Part shown: piece after piece, positions 22,674-33,299 of the stretch | How the letters are laid out: the number at the start of each line of letters is the position of its first letter | How positions within the stretch are numbered: the first letter of the stretch is position 1 | NCBI GenBank assembly: GCA_014529385.2 | Contig: CM043958.1 | Span: forward strand, 152,977,293 to 153,041,292 | Direction: 5' to 3' | DNA length: 64,000 bases | Source of the DNA: Adiantum capillus-veneris | Lineage: Eukaryota; Streptophyta; Polypodiopsida; Polypodiales; Pteridaceae | Translations under genes and position numbers: made by a program | The notes under the pieces: generated by a model | Database searches by the model: none | Told to the model about the DNA's origin: nothing | The model's input: only the letters and a program-made list of their open reading frames with translations

Positions 22674-24401
22674 TTATGCCCTTTCTGTAGTCAAAGTCAC
22701 TTTTCTCGCCCGATAATCCACCACGGCGTTTTTCTTGTGATACCAGGGAATCCCTAAGAGAACATCACAACCCTCCAAAGGCATTTTAAAGAAGTTTTCA
22801 TGCCCCAAATATCCCTGACAATGCAATCGAAGTTTGCCAATGGCAGGCGTAATGGCTACGTCCCTGCCGGGTGCCGCTAGAACTGCCTCCGGAAGTGGTC
22901 CCATCCGATCGGGAGTAATCTCGAGCTGCCGCCAATTCCGGTGAAATGAAGTTGGCCTTGGCTCCTTTATCAAAGAAAACTAGGGCCTCTTGATGTTTCA
23001 CTTTGCCCCAAGCTTGGCAAAGTTTTGTACTCTCATCCATGATGTCGGGATCGGTACCCACACAATCTGGAATCAGTCCTGTTTTCATCTTGCCTTTTTG
23101 TCCACGTTCCTGAACTGCTATCGAACTCTCAAGCCTGTCGTCGTTCTTATCATTTTGTTCGTTCTGTGCCTTTTTAGGGCACTTCGCGGATATGTGTCCC
23201 TGTTTCCCGCATCCAAAGCACTTACCCTCTTTGATGAATCGAACTCGCTCCTGAGGAGTAAGCTTGGGTCGTGCATCCTTTTTATCTGGGTTGCTCTTTT
23301 TCTTTCTACTTTTATTCCCTGAAGTCTGTTTGGCTCGTTGTGTCATGTTCTTATCTGTGGGGTAAGTCAGACTGCCAGAGTGAATGGCAAAGCCCCACTT
23401 CGCATGACTCATGAACTCCTGAATAGAAGCTGACTTTTGCTCCAAGCAGTGATCTCGGATCTCTGTAGGTAGACCCAAGGTGAACCGCTCAATCTGTTCT
23501 CTGAATGTGATCTTCTTGAATAAAGAGGCGGGAAGAAAAGAGCTCCAGAATCTTTCACAATAAGCATTGATTGTGTCTTTCTTGGTCATCCGAAGATGGT
23601 TCCAAGCAGCTCGTATATCTCGTTCATATTCTTGCGTCAACCAAGAAGAAATAAAAAGCTTTTTGAATTTCAGCCATTTAACTGGCGCAGTCTTGTTTAA
23701 AAGAAGCGTGGGCCACCAAGTACGAGCATTCCCCTTAAAGTAAGAGGTAGCTCTCCGAAACTTGGAGTGCTCTGAAAATAGCGTCCTCTCGCGAAGGCGA
23801 TGTCAAACTGTTGTATAAAAGACAAAGCCTGCGAAGCATTTGAGTATCTTGAAAAAGTATCAAACTTGATCGAGTGGCCAACTTCCTTAAACTCTCGGAC
23901 TTTCTTACTTTTATCTTCGAGAAAGTCATAGTGGTTGGCTTTGTAAAAATTCTTCTCGTTCTCTTAAAAGTTTCCGTCATCGGAATCTGAGCTGTCTGTA
24001 GACGAGTCCTCAGTAGAACTGTCTGTCTTTAGGTGAGAATTAGCCTTCTTTGCTTTTTTCTTGCCCTTTCCGAAGCTTTGTTTCTTGCTTTGCTTTTTAC
24101 CTTTTCTGTCTTCTTCGTTCGAATCTGAATAGCTAGAAAAACTGTCAGAAGAAGAAGAAGAAGAAGAAGAAGAAGAAGAATTGGGTACTCCTTCAAATCG
24201 AACACACTTCTTCTGTTTCTTTGCCTTGTCGAATGTCGACTGACGACCCAAATATCCCGGGAAGTCCGTGCCTTTCTTCTACTTTTTCCCTGTGCTTTTT
24301 GGCTTTCTTTTGCGCGTCAAAAAGCTGACCAATCCGTGCATCAACCACCTCTTGTAATTCCTTCTCTGAATACTGTTTGTGATCAGAAGGTTTCTTGAGA
24401 G
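22674..24401 (-). pseudogene. Element G protease and gag (C-terminal part)
   Basis: Sense order from the H insertion: KKPSDHKQYSEKELQEVVDARI; a shifted YLGRQSTFD segment; a Ser run encoded by a GAA-type triplet tract (24147-24180); the capsid-like region (AWNHLRMTKKDTINAYCERFWSS); the CCHC knuckle CFGCGKQGHISAKC (about 23181-23222); and protease VFFDKGAKANFISPELA with GCDVLLGIPWYHKKNAVVD. Protease shows D-K-G-A where family members have D-G-G-A or D-P-G-A. The N-terminal part of gag is at 37420-37692. Confidence 0.86.
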
Positions 24402-24600
24402 TGATGAGCGCGCGGCGGTCTGTGCAAGTGAAAGAGCACGCGAGGAAGTGCAGTGTGTGTGCAGAGAGGGGAGGCGAAGGGCAGCACGAGAGGAAGCGCT
24501 AGCAGAAGAGAGAGGGCTCACGTTTTTGGGGAAAACTGAATAAGTGAGTTTTAGGTTTTCCCACTTTTATTAGAAGTGACCTTTAAAAAATGTGTCCAAG
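24402..24600 (-). repeat. Element H 3' LTR, interrupted by I1
   Basis: The first 199 bases match 37154-37352 with scattered substitutions, then break at GTGTCCAAG where the I1 LTR starts. Confidence 0.88.
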
Positions 24601-26077
24601 TGTAACCGGCCTGTTCAATCCAAAAAGGGCGGTAGACTTTACTTTAAACCTTGATTTAGCTTTCACCCATTATTAGTCGTCTATTTTACCTGTACTTTCA
24701 AGACACAACAAAGGGGAGAGGGATACAGGCTGCTAGATTGCACCTGTATGAGTAGACGGACACCAGATTGGCCCCTAACTTAGGCGCCCCTTTCGGTATT
24801 TCTTTATTGTTCAAAAGAGGGAATAAACGCTGTGGTTCCTACAAGCTGCCCCGCACAAACTCGGCTGAATTTCCACTGTTCCAGCCCGATTTCGGCAGCA
24901 TAACTGTACTAGAACCCTTCACGGTCAGTATTCCCACGCATTGACTGACTTTCCCGACGCATACGGGCACTTTGCAAAACCTGGCGAGAATCTGCAGCAC
25001 GCTGAATTCTCTGTTTTCAGCCCTGAAAATGCGCCAGATCGCCTGTACAGCGGTCCCCTTGCGTCCCCGAACCTCCTGGGGGTATTAGGGTCCGTTTAGG
25101 GCCAAAACCCTAAACCTGCAAAAATACACAGCAGGCTGTAATTCACTGTTTCGGGCTCCGTTTCGCGTGCCGGTCGCATCCCTAGCAAGTCCTCGAGCTC
25201 CCGCACCTGTAGGGCTATTTGCCCTTTGAATTGGACGAGATTTCTGGCGTGAAACCTCTCCGAATTCACCTGTACCTGCGGGGGGATTAGCCGCTAGCTA
25301 ATCCAGTACCTGTGCAAGAGGCTCTTGCCTCGGCAATCGCGCATGAACCCACACAACTGTACATTGGTCAAATGAAAAGCCCACTAGAGGGGCATAACAT
25401 ACTGCCAAAGGGGAGAGAGAGGGCAGTGCGTAGCGTGCAGGGCATCACTCCTGGCACCGCACTGTGCATAAGAGGGAAAGCAAGCACTCCATAGCTCTTA
25501 ACCTGTGACAGAGACTTGCAAAATGAGCCTCCCAACTATAAATCACGTTTTTGCCTTCTCTATAAGTAGTAAACTGGCCTCAGAGTGCCAAGTGTCACTC
25601 ATTGGTGCATTTTCCCGCTTTAGACCCTCGGGTCTAAAAATATCTCACCTGCAGCCTCTGTTGACTTGGCCACAGAGTAACAAAATGATCCCCATGTCAA
25701 ACTGCACGTAATGACGCGAAGACATTTTCAGGTCCCAAAATAGCAGTTCCCTAAATTTTAGGAGATGCTGCCATTATATCTTTCTAGGTCATCCGACCCT
25801 CTTTGTACACTGTGGCCACATCCAAAACTGAAATGTAGCCTCTGTAGCAAAGGATTCCACTTTGGCTAGTCAATGACCCCACTTGGCTAACCATAGTCCT
25901 TGTCCAACCTTAGTGCTCTCTTGCCCTCAGGCCTGGACTCCCTCTGGACAGTTCCACACTAGCTATGCAATGCAGGGCAGTTAGATTTCCCGAGGGGTGT
26001 TTCCAAAAAGTGAAAGTAAATAGATAATAAGAAAGAAATCAACAAAAAGGATAGATAGTAGTCACACGCTGGTGACA
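24601..26077 (-). repeat. Element I1 3' LTR
   Basis: 1477 bp; sense termini TGTCACCAGCGTGTGAC...CCGGTTACA. The cross-family block lies at about 24780-24825 in reverse complement. A telobox-like AAACCCTAAACC lies near 25105. Confidence 0.95.
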
Positions 26078-26112
26078 TACCCCCCTCTTGAAATCTCAAA
26101 CGTCCTCGTTTG
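26078..26112 (-). promoter_or_regulatory. Element I1 polypurine tract and hairpin
   Basis: Sense TTTCAAGAGGGGGGTA before the LTR. Perfect 6-bp stem CAAACG-TCCT-CGTTTG at 26097-26112. The same arrangement is at 33300-33334. Confidence 0.8.
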
Positions 26113-26650
26113 CATCTATGTCGTACAAGCTCCTAGTCAACATTGATGTATTCAACACCTGTCGACACATGTACGACACATACATGCTCATTGTCAACCC
26201 TGGTGTATTCAACACCTCGTCGACTCATGTATTGCCTGCGTGTGAACCCTGTCCCAATGACATAGTGGTAGCTGCACACTCTGCCATTGCTTTGAGTCAC
26301 TAACTTTCCAATGACAAAATGGTAGCTGCACATTTTGCCACTGTCTTATAGTACACGTTGGATCCCGTAACACTTTCGAGCATACCCAAACCGACAGTTT
26401 AAGAATGCAGTTACACATGTACTCTTTAATAGAAGCAATCACTGTATCCTTGACAGACTGACAAGAAATACTCACTTCTATAGCACTAACCAAACTTTTG
26501 GACATTCCATAAGAGCAATTGCCAAACTGACAATCTGTACAGCTCTAACATTCATGTAACAGGTATTTCATTTGAGCTCACTTTAAATACCATGTACATC
26601 ATTTGTTTCAGAAGCCATTGTCACACTGACAATCCATTTAGCTTTGAAAC
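26113..26650 (-). other. Element I1 non-coding stretch before the hairpin
   Basis: 540 bp with no conserved frame. Two imperfect direct repeats are seen: ATTCAACACCT-type words (26145-26220) and a GGTAGCTGCACA pair (26268-26320). Confidence 0.7.
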
Positions 26651-29248
26651 TCAAGGGGTCAAGGTAGGTTGCAAATCGAAGGCTTCCAGGTAAAGTGATA
26701 ACACAGTTGGTGACTCTGCAAGTTCACCTTCTTCCATCCACTTAGCATCCATTGGTGGATAGTTTCTGAACTTTACCAAGTAACGCCTAGCAACCTTGCC
26801 TTTCACTTTCCTTTCTTTGTGTGCCAAAATCTGTTCAGGGAGCAAGATCTCGTCAAGTTCCTCGACTTCCGGCTGATCTTCAGCTGGCATATCTTCTGGC
26901 ACATCACCCACATAGGGTCTGAGAAGACTCACATGAAACGCATTGTGAATCTTCCAACTGTCAGGCAATTTCAGCCTATATGCAACATCACTGATTATGT
27001 CGCATACTTGAAAAGGCCCATAGTAACGCATGCTGAGCTTTGGAAAGAGTCTTTCCTTGCCCTTCATCTTCTTTAACCTTGCCTTTTCAAACCGTAGAAG
27101 CACCCAATCACCAAGTGAATATACCACTTCACGACGGTGACGATCAGCTGCTTTCTTTTGCTTTGCCTGAGTCCTTTCTAAGGCCACTTTGACCTTCTTG
27201 TACATTTCATCCATGTCTTGAACATACTTATCTGCTTCAAATATCTTGTCCTTTGTATGCAGTATGGGAGGAACTTTCTTGCCACCTTCAACTATCTCAA
27301 AAGGTGCCTTGCCAGTTGATGAATGCACTGTATTATTGTATGCATACTCCACCAATGGCAAATACTGCTCCCACTTTCCTTTATGTTCTGACACATAGCA
27401 CTTCAGCAGATCTAGGACAGTAGAATTTGCCTCTTCCGATTGCCCATCTGTTTGAGGATGAAATGACGAAGAGAATTTGAGCGTGGTGCCCATATTCTCA
27501 AACAAGCCTCTCCAGAACAAACTTGTCATGCGTGGATCACGGTCGCTGACAATCGACTGTGGCATGCCATGATACTTGAAAATATTGCTCATAAACAAGC
27601 GTGCCATCTGATCTGGCTTTATCTTCTTCCTGACAGGAATAAAATGAGCCTGTTTGCTGAATCTGCAAATAATGGTCCAAATACCATCATTTCCTGTCTG
27701 CGTTCTCGGAAGATCAAAGATAAAATCCATAGCAATACTTTCCCATGGTTTATCTGGAATAGGTAGTGGTTGCAATAACCCTGGTGCCTTTTGCCTGTCA
27801 AACTTGACCTTTTGGCATATTAGGCATTCTCGCACAAAGGCATCCACATCCCTTCTCAATGTAGGCCAATAGAAGAATGTCTCTACCGCTTTAACTGTAG
27901 CATCGATACCACGATGCCCTGCATACGGTGGGACATGACTCTCTTCCATAACTTTGCGTCGCAATGGCTTTGTGACACACAATCTGCCATGCATCATCAT
28001 GAACCCGTCTTTAAGAAGATAGTGTTCATGACGTTGTCTATCCATTAGCTGCTCGAAGACCCTTGCAAAATCTTCATCATTTGCATACTGTTCTCTCATA
28101 TCATCAAGTTCATGATGATAAGGAATCGACACAGCTGAAATTTGTGGCTTTCTTGACAAGGCATCAGCCACAACGTTCTTCTTGCCTTCCACATGCACAA
28201 TCTGAAAATGGAACATGGACAAGATATTTGCCCATCGCATATGCTTCTCAGATAACTTTGTCTGTGTCAAGAAGTATCGCAAGGTCTGATGGTCCGTTTG
28301 GACAACAAAGTCTGCACCTAGCAGGTAGTGTTTCCAACTTAAGAGCGCATGAATCACAGCCAGTAATTCTTTCTCATAGACCTGCATGGTCATCTCTGGC
28401 CCTTGCAAAATTCTGCTCTCATAGGCTACTACCCTGCCATCTTGCATTAGCACAGCACCAATGCTACTACCGCAGGCATCACATTGGACCACAAATGACT
28501 TCCTAAGATCTGGCAACACAATGACTGGATCCGAAGTCATCTTTTCCTTTAAGAGATTAAAAGCTGAAATCTCTTTTTGTGTCCATCTAAAGGTGACTGC
28601 CTTCTTTTGAAGAGCATGTAAAGGTGAAGCAATCTCAGCGAAATTTCGGATAAACCTTCTGTAATAGGAGCATAGTCCCAAGAAGCTTCGGACATCATGC
28701 ACCGTCTTCAAATTTGGCCATGACTTGATCGCTTCGACTTTTGCAGGATCCATTCTGACACCATCCTTTGAGACAATGTGTCCCAGAAAGTGAATCTCTT
28801 CCAGAAAAAACTCACTTTTCTTTGCATTGATGAGCAACCTATGACTGCGTAGCTCTTTGAACACAATGGCCAAGTGATGCCTATGCTCCTCTTCATTCTT
28901 TGAGTAGACTATCATGTCATCAAAGAATGTACCAACAAACTGCTGGTGTGGACGGAAAATTCTGTCCATCATCCTATTGAACGTAGCAGGAGCATTTGTG
29001 AGACCAAAGGGCATCACTAAAAATTCGTAAAGGCCAAACGTTGTTCTAAAAGCAGTCTTGTGCACATCCTCTGATCTAATGCGGATCTGATGGTACCCAC
29101 TCTTTAGATCTATCCTGCTAAACATAGCTGCTCCTTCTAATTTGTCCATAATATCATCAATTCTAGGTATAGGGAACCTATTCTTGATGGTATTCTTGTT
29201 CAGTGCACGGTAGTCGATGCACATACGCCATGAGCCATCCTTTTTTTT
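26651..29248 (-). CDS. Element I1 pol: RT, RNase H, integrase, chromodomain (continuous frame)
   Basis: An open frame of about 860 codons from the A8 run to 26651. [49 protein letters not shown], catalytic FFDDMIVYS. RNase H: QCDACGSSIGAVL, YEKELLAVIHALLSW, TDHQTLRYFL, ADALSRKP. Integrase: HVPPYAGHRGIDATV with CLICQKVK, and all three acids in [15 protein letters not shown] and GQSEEANS. C-terminus: LFPKLSMRYYGPFQV and a chromodomain YLVKFRNYPPMDAKWMEEGEL. It would copy RNA to cDNA and insert it. It has no start of its own; it must be read from gag, and the shift at 29241-29248 now prevents that. Confidence 0.92.
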   Translation of the reverse strand, partial: KKKDGSWRMCIDYRALNKNTIKNRFPIPRIDDIMDKLEGAAMFSRIDLKSGYHQIRIRSEDVHKTAFRTTFGLYEFLVMPFGLTNAPATFNRMMDRIFRPHQQFVGTFFDDMIVYSKNEEEHRHHLAIVFKELRSHRLLINAKKSEFFLEEIHFLGHIVSKDGVRMDPAKVEAIKSWPNLKTVHDVRSFLGLCSYYRRFIRNFAEIASPLHALQKKAVTFRWTQKEISAFNLLKEKMTSDPVIVLPDLRKSFVVQCDACGSSIGAVLMQDGRVVAYESRILQGPEMTMQVYEKELLAVIHALLSWKHYLLGADFVVQTDHQTLRYFLTQTKLSEKHMRWANILSMFHFQIVHVEGKKNVVADALSRKPQISAVSIPYHHELDDMREQYANDEDFARVFEQLMDRQRHEHYLLKDGFMMMHGRLCVTKPLRRKVMEESHVPPYAGHRGIDATVKAVETFFYWPTLRRDVDAFVRECLICQKVKFDRQKAPGLLQPLPIPDKPWESIAMDFIFDLPRTQTGNDGIWTIICRFSKQAHFIPVRKKIKPDQMARLFMSNIFKYHGMPQSIVSDRDPRMTSLFWRGLFENMGTTLKFSSSFHPQTDGQSEEANSTVLDLLKCYVSEHKGKWEQYLPLVEYAYNNTVHSSTGKAPFEIVEGGKKVPPILHTKDKIFEADKYVQDMDEMYKKVKVALERTQAKQKKAADRHRREVVYSLGDWVLLRFEKARLKKMKGKERLFPKLSMRYYGPFQVCDIISDVAYRLKLPDSWKIHNAFHVSLLRPYVGDVPEDMPAEDQPEVEELDEILLPEQILAHKERKVKGKVARRYLVKFRNYPPMDAKWMEEGELAESPTVLSLYLEAFDLQPTLTP

Positions 29249-31715
29249 GCACTAACAATACTGGAGAACAAAATGGAGATGAACTGGGCTGAATCAGCCC
29301 TTTTTCTAACAGCTCCTGTACTTGGCCCATTATCTCTTTCTGCTGAGCCGCACTAACCCTGTACGGAGGCTTATTTGGTGGGCTACAGCCTGGCACCAAA
29401 TCTATCGCATGGTCCTCGGGTCTCTCTGGCGGTAATTGAGACGGTAATGAATCGGAAAAACAGTCACTATACTGTTGTAAAAACATTGACCTTTCTTTAT
29501 CTAGCACAGATAAATTTGATTCATCACAATCTGACACTTCACGTGCAAAAACCAAGTACGCAGAAAGATGCTTTTTCATTACAGAAGTAATAGCAGAAGC
29601 TGATACAGTAGGAATAGACTCCCCTTTAAGCTTTACATCCAGAATATGAGTCTTTCCCCTGCTCTGTACAGTGATCTTTTTGTTGTAGGCATCCATGATT
29701 CCCTGTACACGAAACAACCAAGGAATACCTAACAACACATCACATCCGTCCAGTGGCATGATGTAAAATTCTTCAGCATCTACATAGGACTGGATATGTA
29801 GACGCAACTTTCCAATGATGGGTGTCACAGCCTCTGTATGGCCAGGACATGCCAAACCTGCCTCTGCTGTATACCCCATCTCTTCAGGTCTGATTCCCAA
29901 CTTTGAAGCCAATTCTGGGGAAATAAAGTTGGCTTTGGCACCTGGATCAAAGAAGATAAGCACTGTTTGATCCCTAACCTTTCCCCATGCTCTGCAAAGC
30001 TCACTTGCATCTGAATTTGGCTTGTCGCCCACCATATCTGGCACTAGACCAGCCATGGGCTTCTTTCCTTTCTTGTCTTCCTTGTCTTCAGAATCAGCTG
30101 GCCTTTTCTTTGTAGGACAGTTGTAAGCAATGTGGCCAGGCTGCTCACATATAAAGCATTTGTTCTCTGTCCTCAGGACCTTCTTTTGCTCTTCTGACTT
30201 GCGAGGAAAACGTCTTTTCCATTTCTTTGCTGGTCCTTTTTCTGATTCAGCCGTAGCTTTGTCTTTCCCTGCGTTGGCTGACTCCTGAGTCCCTTTAGGA
30301 GCCTCATTGGGAACGTGCTTCTTGGCTGAATTTTTCTTGCCTGATCCTGCCTTGACACCAGTGTTAAATTCACAATCTTCTCCCTTGAGCAAACCATTGC
30401 CAGTGTTTGCTACCTCGATGAGCTGCGTCAAAGTAGTGACTTTTGTCTTCGTGCAGTATTTTCTCAATCCTTTGGGTAGGCCACAACAGTATTTTTCTAT
30501 CTGTTCTGTCAATGGCACAAACCTATAGGAAGTTACTGGAAGTAGAGCTTTCCAAAACTTCCGATTGTAATCATCCAGATTTCTGCAAGTGGCAGCATTT
30601 AGCTGGTGCCATTCTGTCATGACATCTGCTTCGAAATCATCAGATAACCATGCTGCTGCAAAAATCTGCTTGAAGTAAATCCATGTGGACGGAGCTTGCC
30701 CTTGAAGCAATAAAGTTGTCCACCATTGTCCCGCATTCCCTGTCAAGAAAGTGGCTGCCTTGCGGACCTTTGAAGCCTCTGTAAAGTTTCCCCCTGCATA
30801 GGCCTTATCAAACTGCTGGAGGAATGAAAGAGCCTTCTTCCTGTCATCAAACCCTGTAAAGGTCGTGAATGACACTCCTTTGCCACCTTCTTTGTACGGA
30901 GTTGGCCTCTCCAGCGGCGTTAAATTGTCATATGGAAGTGACTGAAACATGGGAACACTATTAAGGTTCATCTGTGTTCCTTGGCCGCTATTAACTTGAC
31001 CTGGAAATGCCATATTTGGCTGCTGATTTGTAATTCCAGCCATACCAAAATTTGCTTGTGGCATCCCAAATTGTCCCTGAGTGCTTTGAAACCCTGGTTG
31101 CATACCCATGACACTGTACATGGGGTTAGGCATCATCGTTTGAGCACCCCCAAACACTGTTCCTGGCGTATAAAACTGATTTCCAAGTGCATGACCAGCC
31201 ATGCTCTGAAATACCGATCCACCTCCAAAATAGCCAGGGTGTACTGAAGGTGGTGGGAAGACCTGTTGCATAGCCTGTAGGTTGCTTCCCTGCCCATTAG
31301 AACCAGCTATAGGCTGCTGAAAGGTGGCGGGCTGAATTGGTACAGCTTGAAAAACTGGCATCTCAGCCACCTGTTCTTGCACCTTAGGCATACGTTGTGG
31401 AGACTGCATGTTCTCCGTCAAGTGTACAGGTGTTTCCATTGACTGTGCGGTATGAATCACCTGTGCTCGAGCCTTAACAGGCTTTTGAATATGATCCAGT
31501 GACCCAACTTGCTGAGACGGAACAGGAGGTTGCAGAAAGGTTAAAAACCTTGGGTTCTGCATTACTTGTGTGAACATAGCCACAGCAGTAGCCAACTGGG
31601 TCCTGAATATATCATCATCAGTCTGTGGTGGTCTTGAGGACTCACCCACTTCATGTGTCTGTTGACCCTGTGAAGAGGAAACCTCTTCAGTCACATCATC
31701 TGGTCTGTCAGCCAT
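29178..31715 (-). CDS. Element I1 gag-protease polyprotein (runs into RT, then out of frame)
   Basis: I chose the ATG at 31715 (MADRPDDVTEEVSSSQ) over one 20 codons earlier, because copy I3 starts with MADKGKG at the matching place. Order: a Gln/Met/Pro-rich N-terminal third, the capsid-like region (FTGFDDRKKALSFLQQFDKAYA, TGNAGQWWTTLLLQ, LPVTSYRFVPLTEQIEKYC), a basic linker, the CCHC knuckle CFICEQPGHIAYNC near residue 519, protease IFFDPGAKANFISPELA near residue 587, and the beginning of RT (LLEKGLIQPSSSPFCSPVLL). The last ~20 residues after QKK are out of frame. Gag and protease are fully open, unlike other copies here. Confidence 0.92.
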   Translation of the reverse strand: MADRPDDVTEEVSSSQGQQTHEVGESSRPPQTDDDIFRTQLATAVAMFTQVMQNPRFLTFLQPPVPSQQVGSLDHIQKPVKARAQVIHTAQSMETPVHLTENMQSPQRMPKVQEQVAEMPVFQAVPIQPATFQQPIAGSNGQGSNLQAMQQVFPPPSVHPGYFGGGSVFQSMAGHALGNQFYTPGTVFGGAQTMMPNPMYSVMGMQPGFQSTQGQFGMPQANFGMAGITNQQPNMAFPGQVNSGQGTQMNLNSVPMFQSLPYDNLTPLERPTPYKEGGKGVSFTTFTGFDDRKKALSFLQQFDKAYAGGNFTEASKVRKAATFLTGNAGQWWTTLLLQGQAPSTWIYFKQIFAAAWLSDDFEADVMTEWHQLNAATCRNLDDYNRKFWKALLPVTSYRFVPLTEQIEKYCCGLPKGLRKYCTKTKVTTLTQLIEVANTGNGLLKGEDCEFNTGVKAGSGKKNSAKKHVPNEAPKGTQESANAGKDKATAESEKGPAKKWKRRFPRKSEEQKKVLRTENKCFICEQPGHIAYNCPTKKRPADSEDKEDKKGKKPMAGLVPDMVGDKPNSDASELCRAWGKVRDQTVLIFFDPGAKANFISPELASKLGIRPEEMGYTAEAGLACPGHTEAVTPIIGKLRLHIQSYVDAEEFYIMPLDGCDVLLGIPWLFRVQGIMDAYNKKITVQSRGKTHILDVKLKGESIPTVSASAITSVMKKHLSAYLVFAREVSDCDESNLSVLDKERSMFLQQYSDCFSDSLPSQLPPERPEDHAIDLVPGCSPPNKPPYRVSAAQQKEIMGQVQELLEKGLIQPSSSPFCSPVLLVQKKGWLMAYVHRLPCTEQEYHQE

Positions 31716-31810
31716 AATTACAATTCCCTGTGTCTGGTCTATGATCCCTATGTCTTCAAGCCCAAAACTGACCAAGGCTCACTTCTATGGGAAAAAGTGA
31801 TTTAATCCCG

Positions 31811-31822
31811 TCGATGGAACCA
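31811..31822 (-). promoter_or_regulatory. Element I1 primer binding site, not iMet type
   Basis: The sense sequence directly after the LTR is TGGTTCCATCGA. It begins TGG like tRNA 3' complements but does not match tRNA-iMet. I do not assign the tRNA. Confidence 0.6.
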
Positions 31823-33299
31823 TGTAACCGGCCTGTTCAATCCAAAAAGGGCGGTAGACTTTACTTTAAACCTTGATTTAGCTTTCACCCATTATTAGTC
31901 GTCTATTTTACCTGTACTTTCAAGACACAACAAAGGGGAGAGGGATACAGGCTGCTAGATTGCACCTGTATGAGTAGACGGACACCAGATTGGCCCCTAA
32001 CTTAGGCGCCCCTTTCGGTATTTCTTTATTGTTCAAAAGAGGGAATAAACGCTGTGGTTCCTACAAGCTGCCCCGCACAAACTCGGCTGAATTTCCACTG
32101 TTCCAGCCCGATTTCGGCAGCATAACTGTACTAGAACCCTTCACGGTCAGTATTCCCACGCATTGACTGACTTTCCCGACGCATACGGGCACTTTGCAAA
32201 ACCTGGCGAGAATCTGCAGCACGCTGAATTCTCTGTTTTCAGCCCTGAAAATGCGCCAGATCGCCTGTACAGCGGTCCCCTTGCGTCCCCGAACCTCCTG
32301 GGGGTATTAGGGTCCGTTTAGGGCCAAAACCCTAAACCTGCAAAAATACACAGCAGGCTGTAATTCACTGTTTCGGGCTCCGTTTCGCGTGCCGGTCGCA
32401 TCCCTAGCAAGTCCTCGAGCTCCCGCACCTGTAGGGCTATTTGCCCTTTGAATTGGACGAGATTTCTGGCGTGAAACCTCTCCGAATTCACCTGTACCTG
32501 CGGGGGGATTAGCCGCTAGCTAATCCAGTACCTGTGCAAGAGGCTCTTGCCTCGGCAATCGCGCATGAACCCACACAACTGTACATTGGTCAAATGAAAA
32601 GCCCACTAGAGGGGCATAACATACTGCCAAAGGGGAGAGAGAGGGCAGTGCGTAGCGTGCAGGGCATCACTCCTGGCACCGCACTGTGCATAAGAGGGAA
32701 AGCAAGCACTCCATAGCTCTTAACCTGTGACAGAGACTTGCAAAATGAGCCTCCCAACTAGAAATCACGTTTTTGCCTTCTCTATAAGTAGTAAACTGGC
32801 CTCAGAGTGCCAAGTGTCACTCATTGGTGCATTTTCCCGCTTTAGACCCTCGGGTCTAAAAATATCTCACCTGCAGCCTCTGTTGACTTGGCCACAGAGT
32901 AACAAAATGATCCCCATGTCAAACTGCACGTAATGACGCGAAGACATTTTCAGGTCCCAAAATAGCAGTTCCCTAAATTTTAGGAGATGCTGCCATTATA
33001 TCTTTCTAGGTCATCCGACCCTCTTTGTACACTGTGGCCACATCCAAAACTGAAATGTAGCCTCTGTAGCAAAGGATTCCACTTTGGCTAGTCAATGACC
33101 CCACTTGGCTAACCATAGTCCTTGTCCAACCTTAGTGCTCTCTTGCCCTCAGGCCTGGACTCCCTCTGGACAGTTCCACACTAGCTATGCAATGCAGGGC
33201 AGTTAGATTTCCCGAGGGGTGTTTCCAAAAAGTGAAAGTAAATAGATAATAAGAAAGAAATCAACAAAAAGGATAGATAGTAGTCACACGCTGGTGACA
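31823..33299 (-). repeat. Family-2 LTR shared by I1 and I2
   Basis: Near-identical to 24601-26077. It serves as 5' LTR of I1 and lies exactly where a 3' LTR of I2 would be, giving an LTR-internal-LTR-internal array. Confidence 0.93.

Larger units (their letters stand above)
24601..33299 (-). mobile_element. Element I1: family-2 Ty3/gypsy chromovirus, near-intact, youngest in the nest
   Basis: Two 1477-bp LTRs (24601-26077, 31823-33299) differ by one base that I could see (25537 versus 32759). Between them lie primer site, a gag-protease frame (from 31715), a pol frame of about 857 codons ending at 26651, a non-coding stretch, hairpin and polypurine tract. Only one shift, at an A8 run in sense (29241-29248), separates the two frames. 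The right LTR is followed not by host sequence but by a second family-2 internal region, so it is shared with I2. Confidence 0.9.

Noticed and set aside
25312-25494. Identical short frames at 25312-25494 and 32534-32716 as a duplicated gene
   Set aside because: They lie inside the two family-2 LTR copies, antisense to the element; identity reflects LTR duplication.
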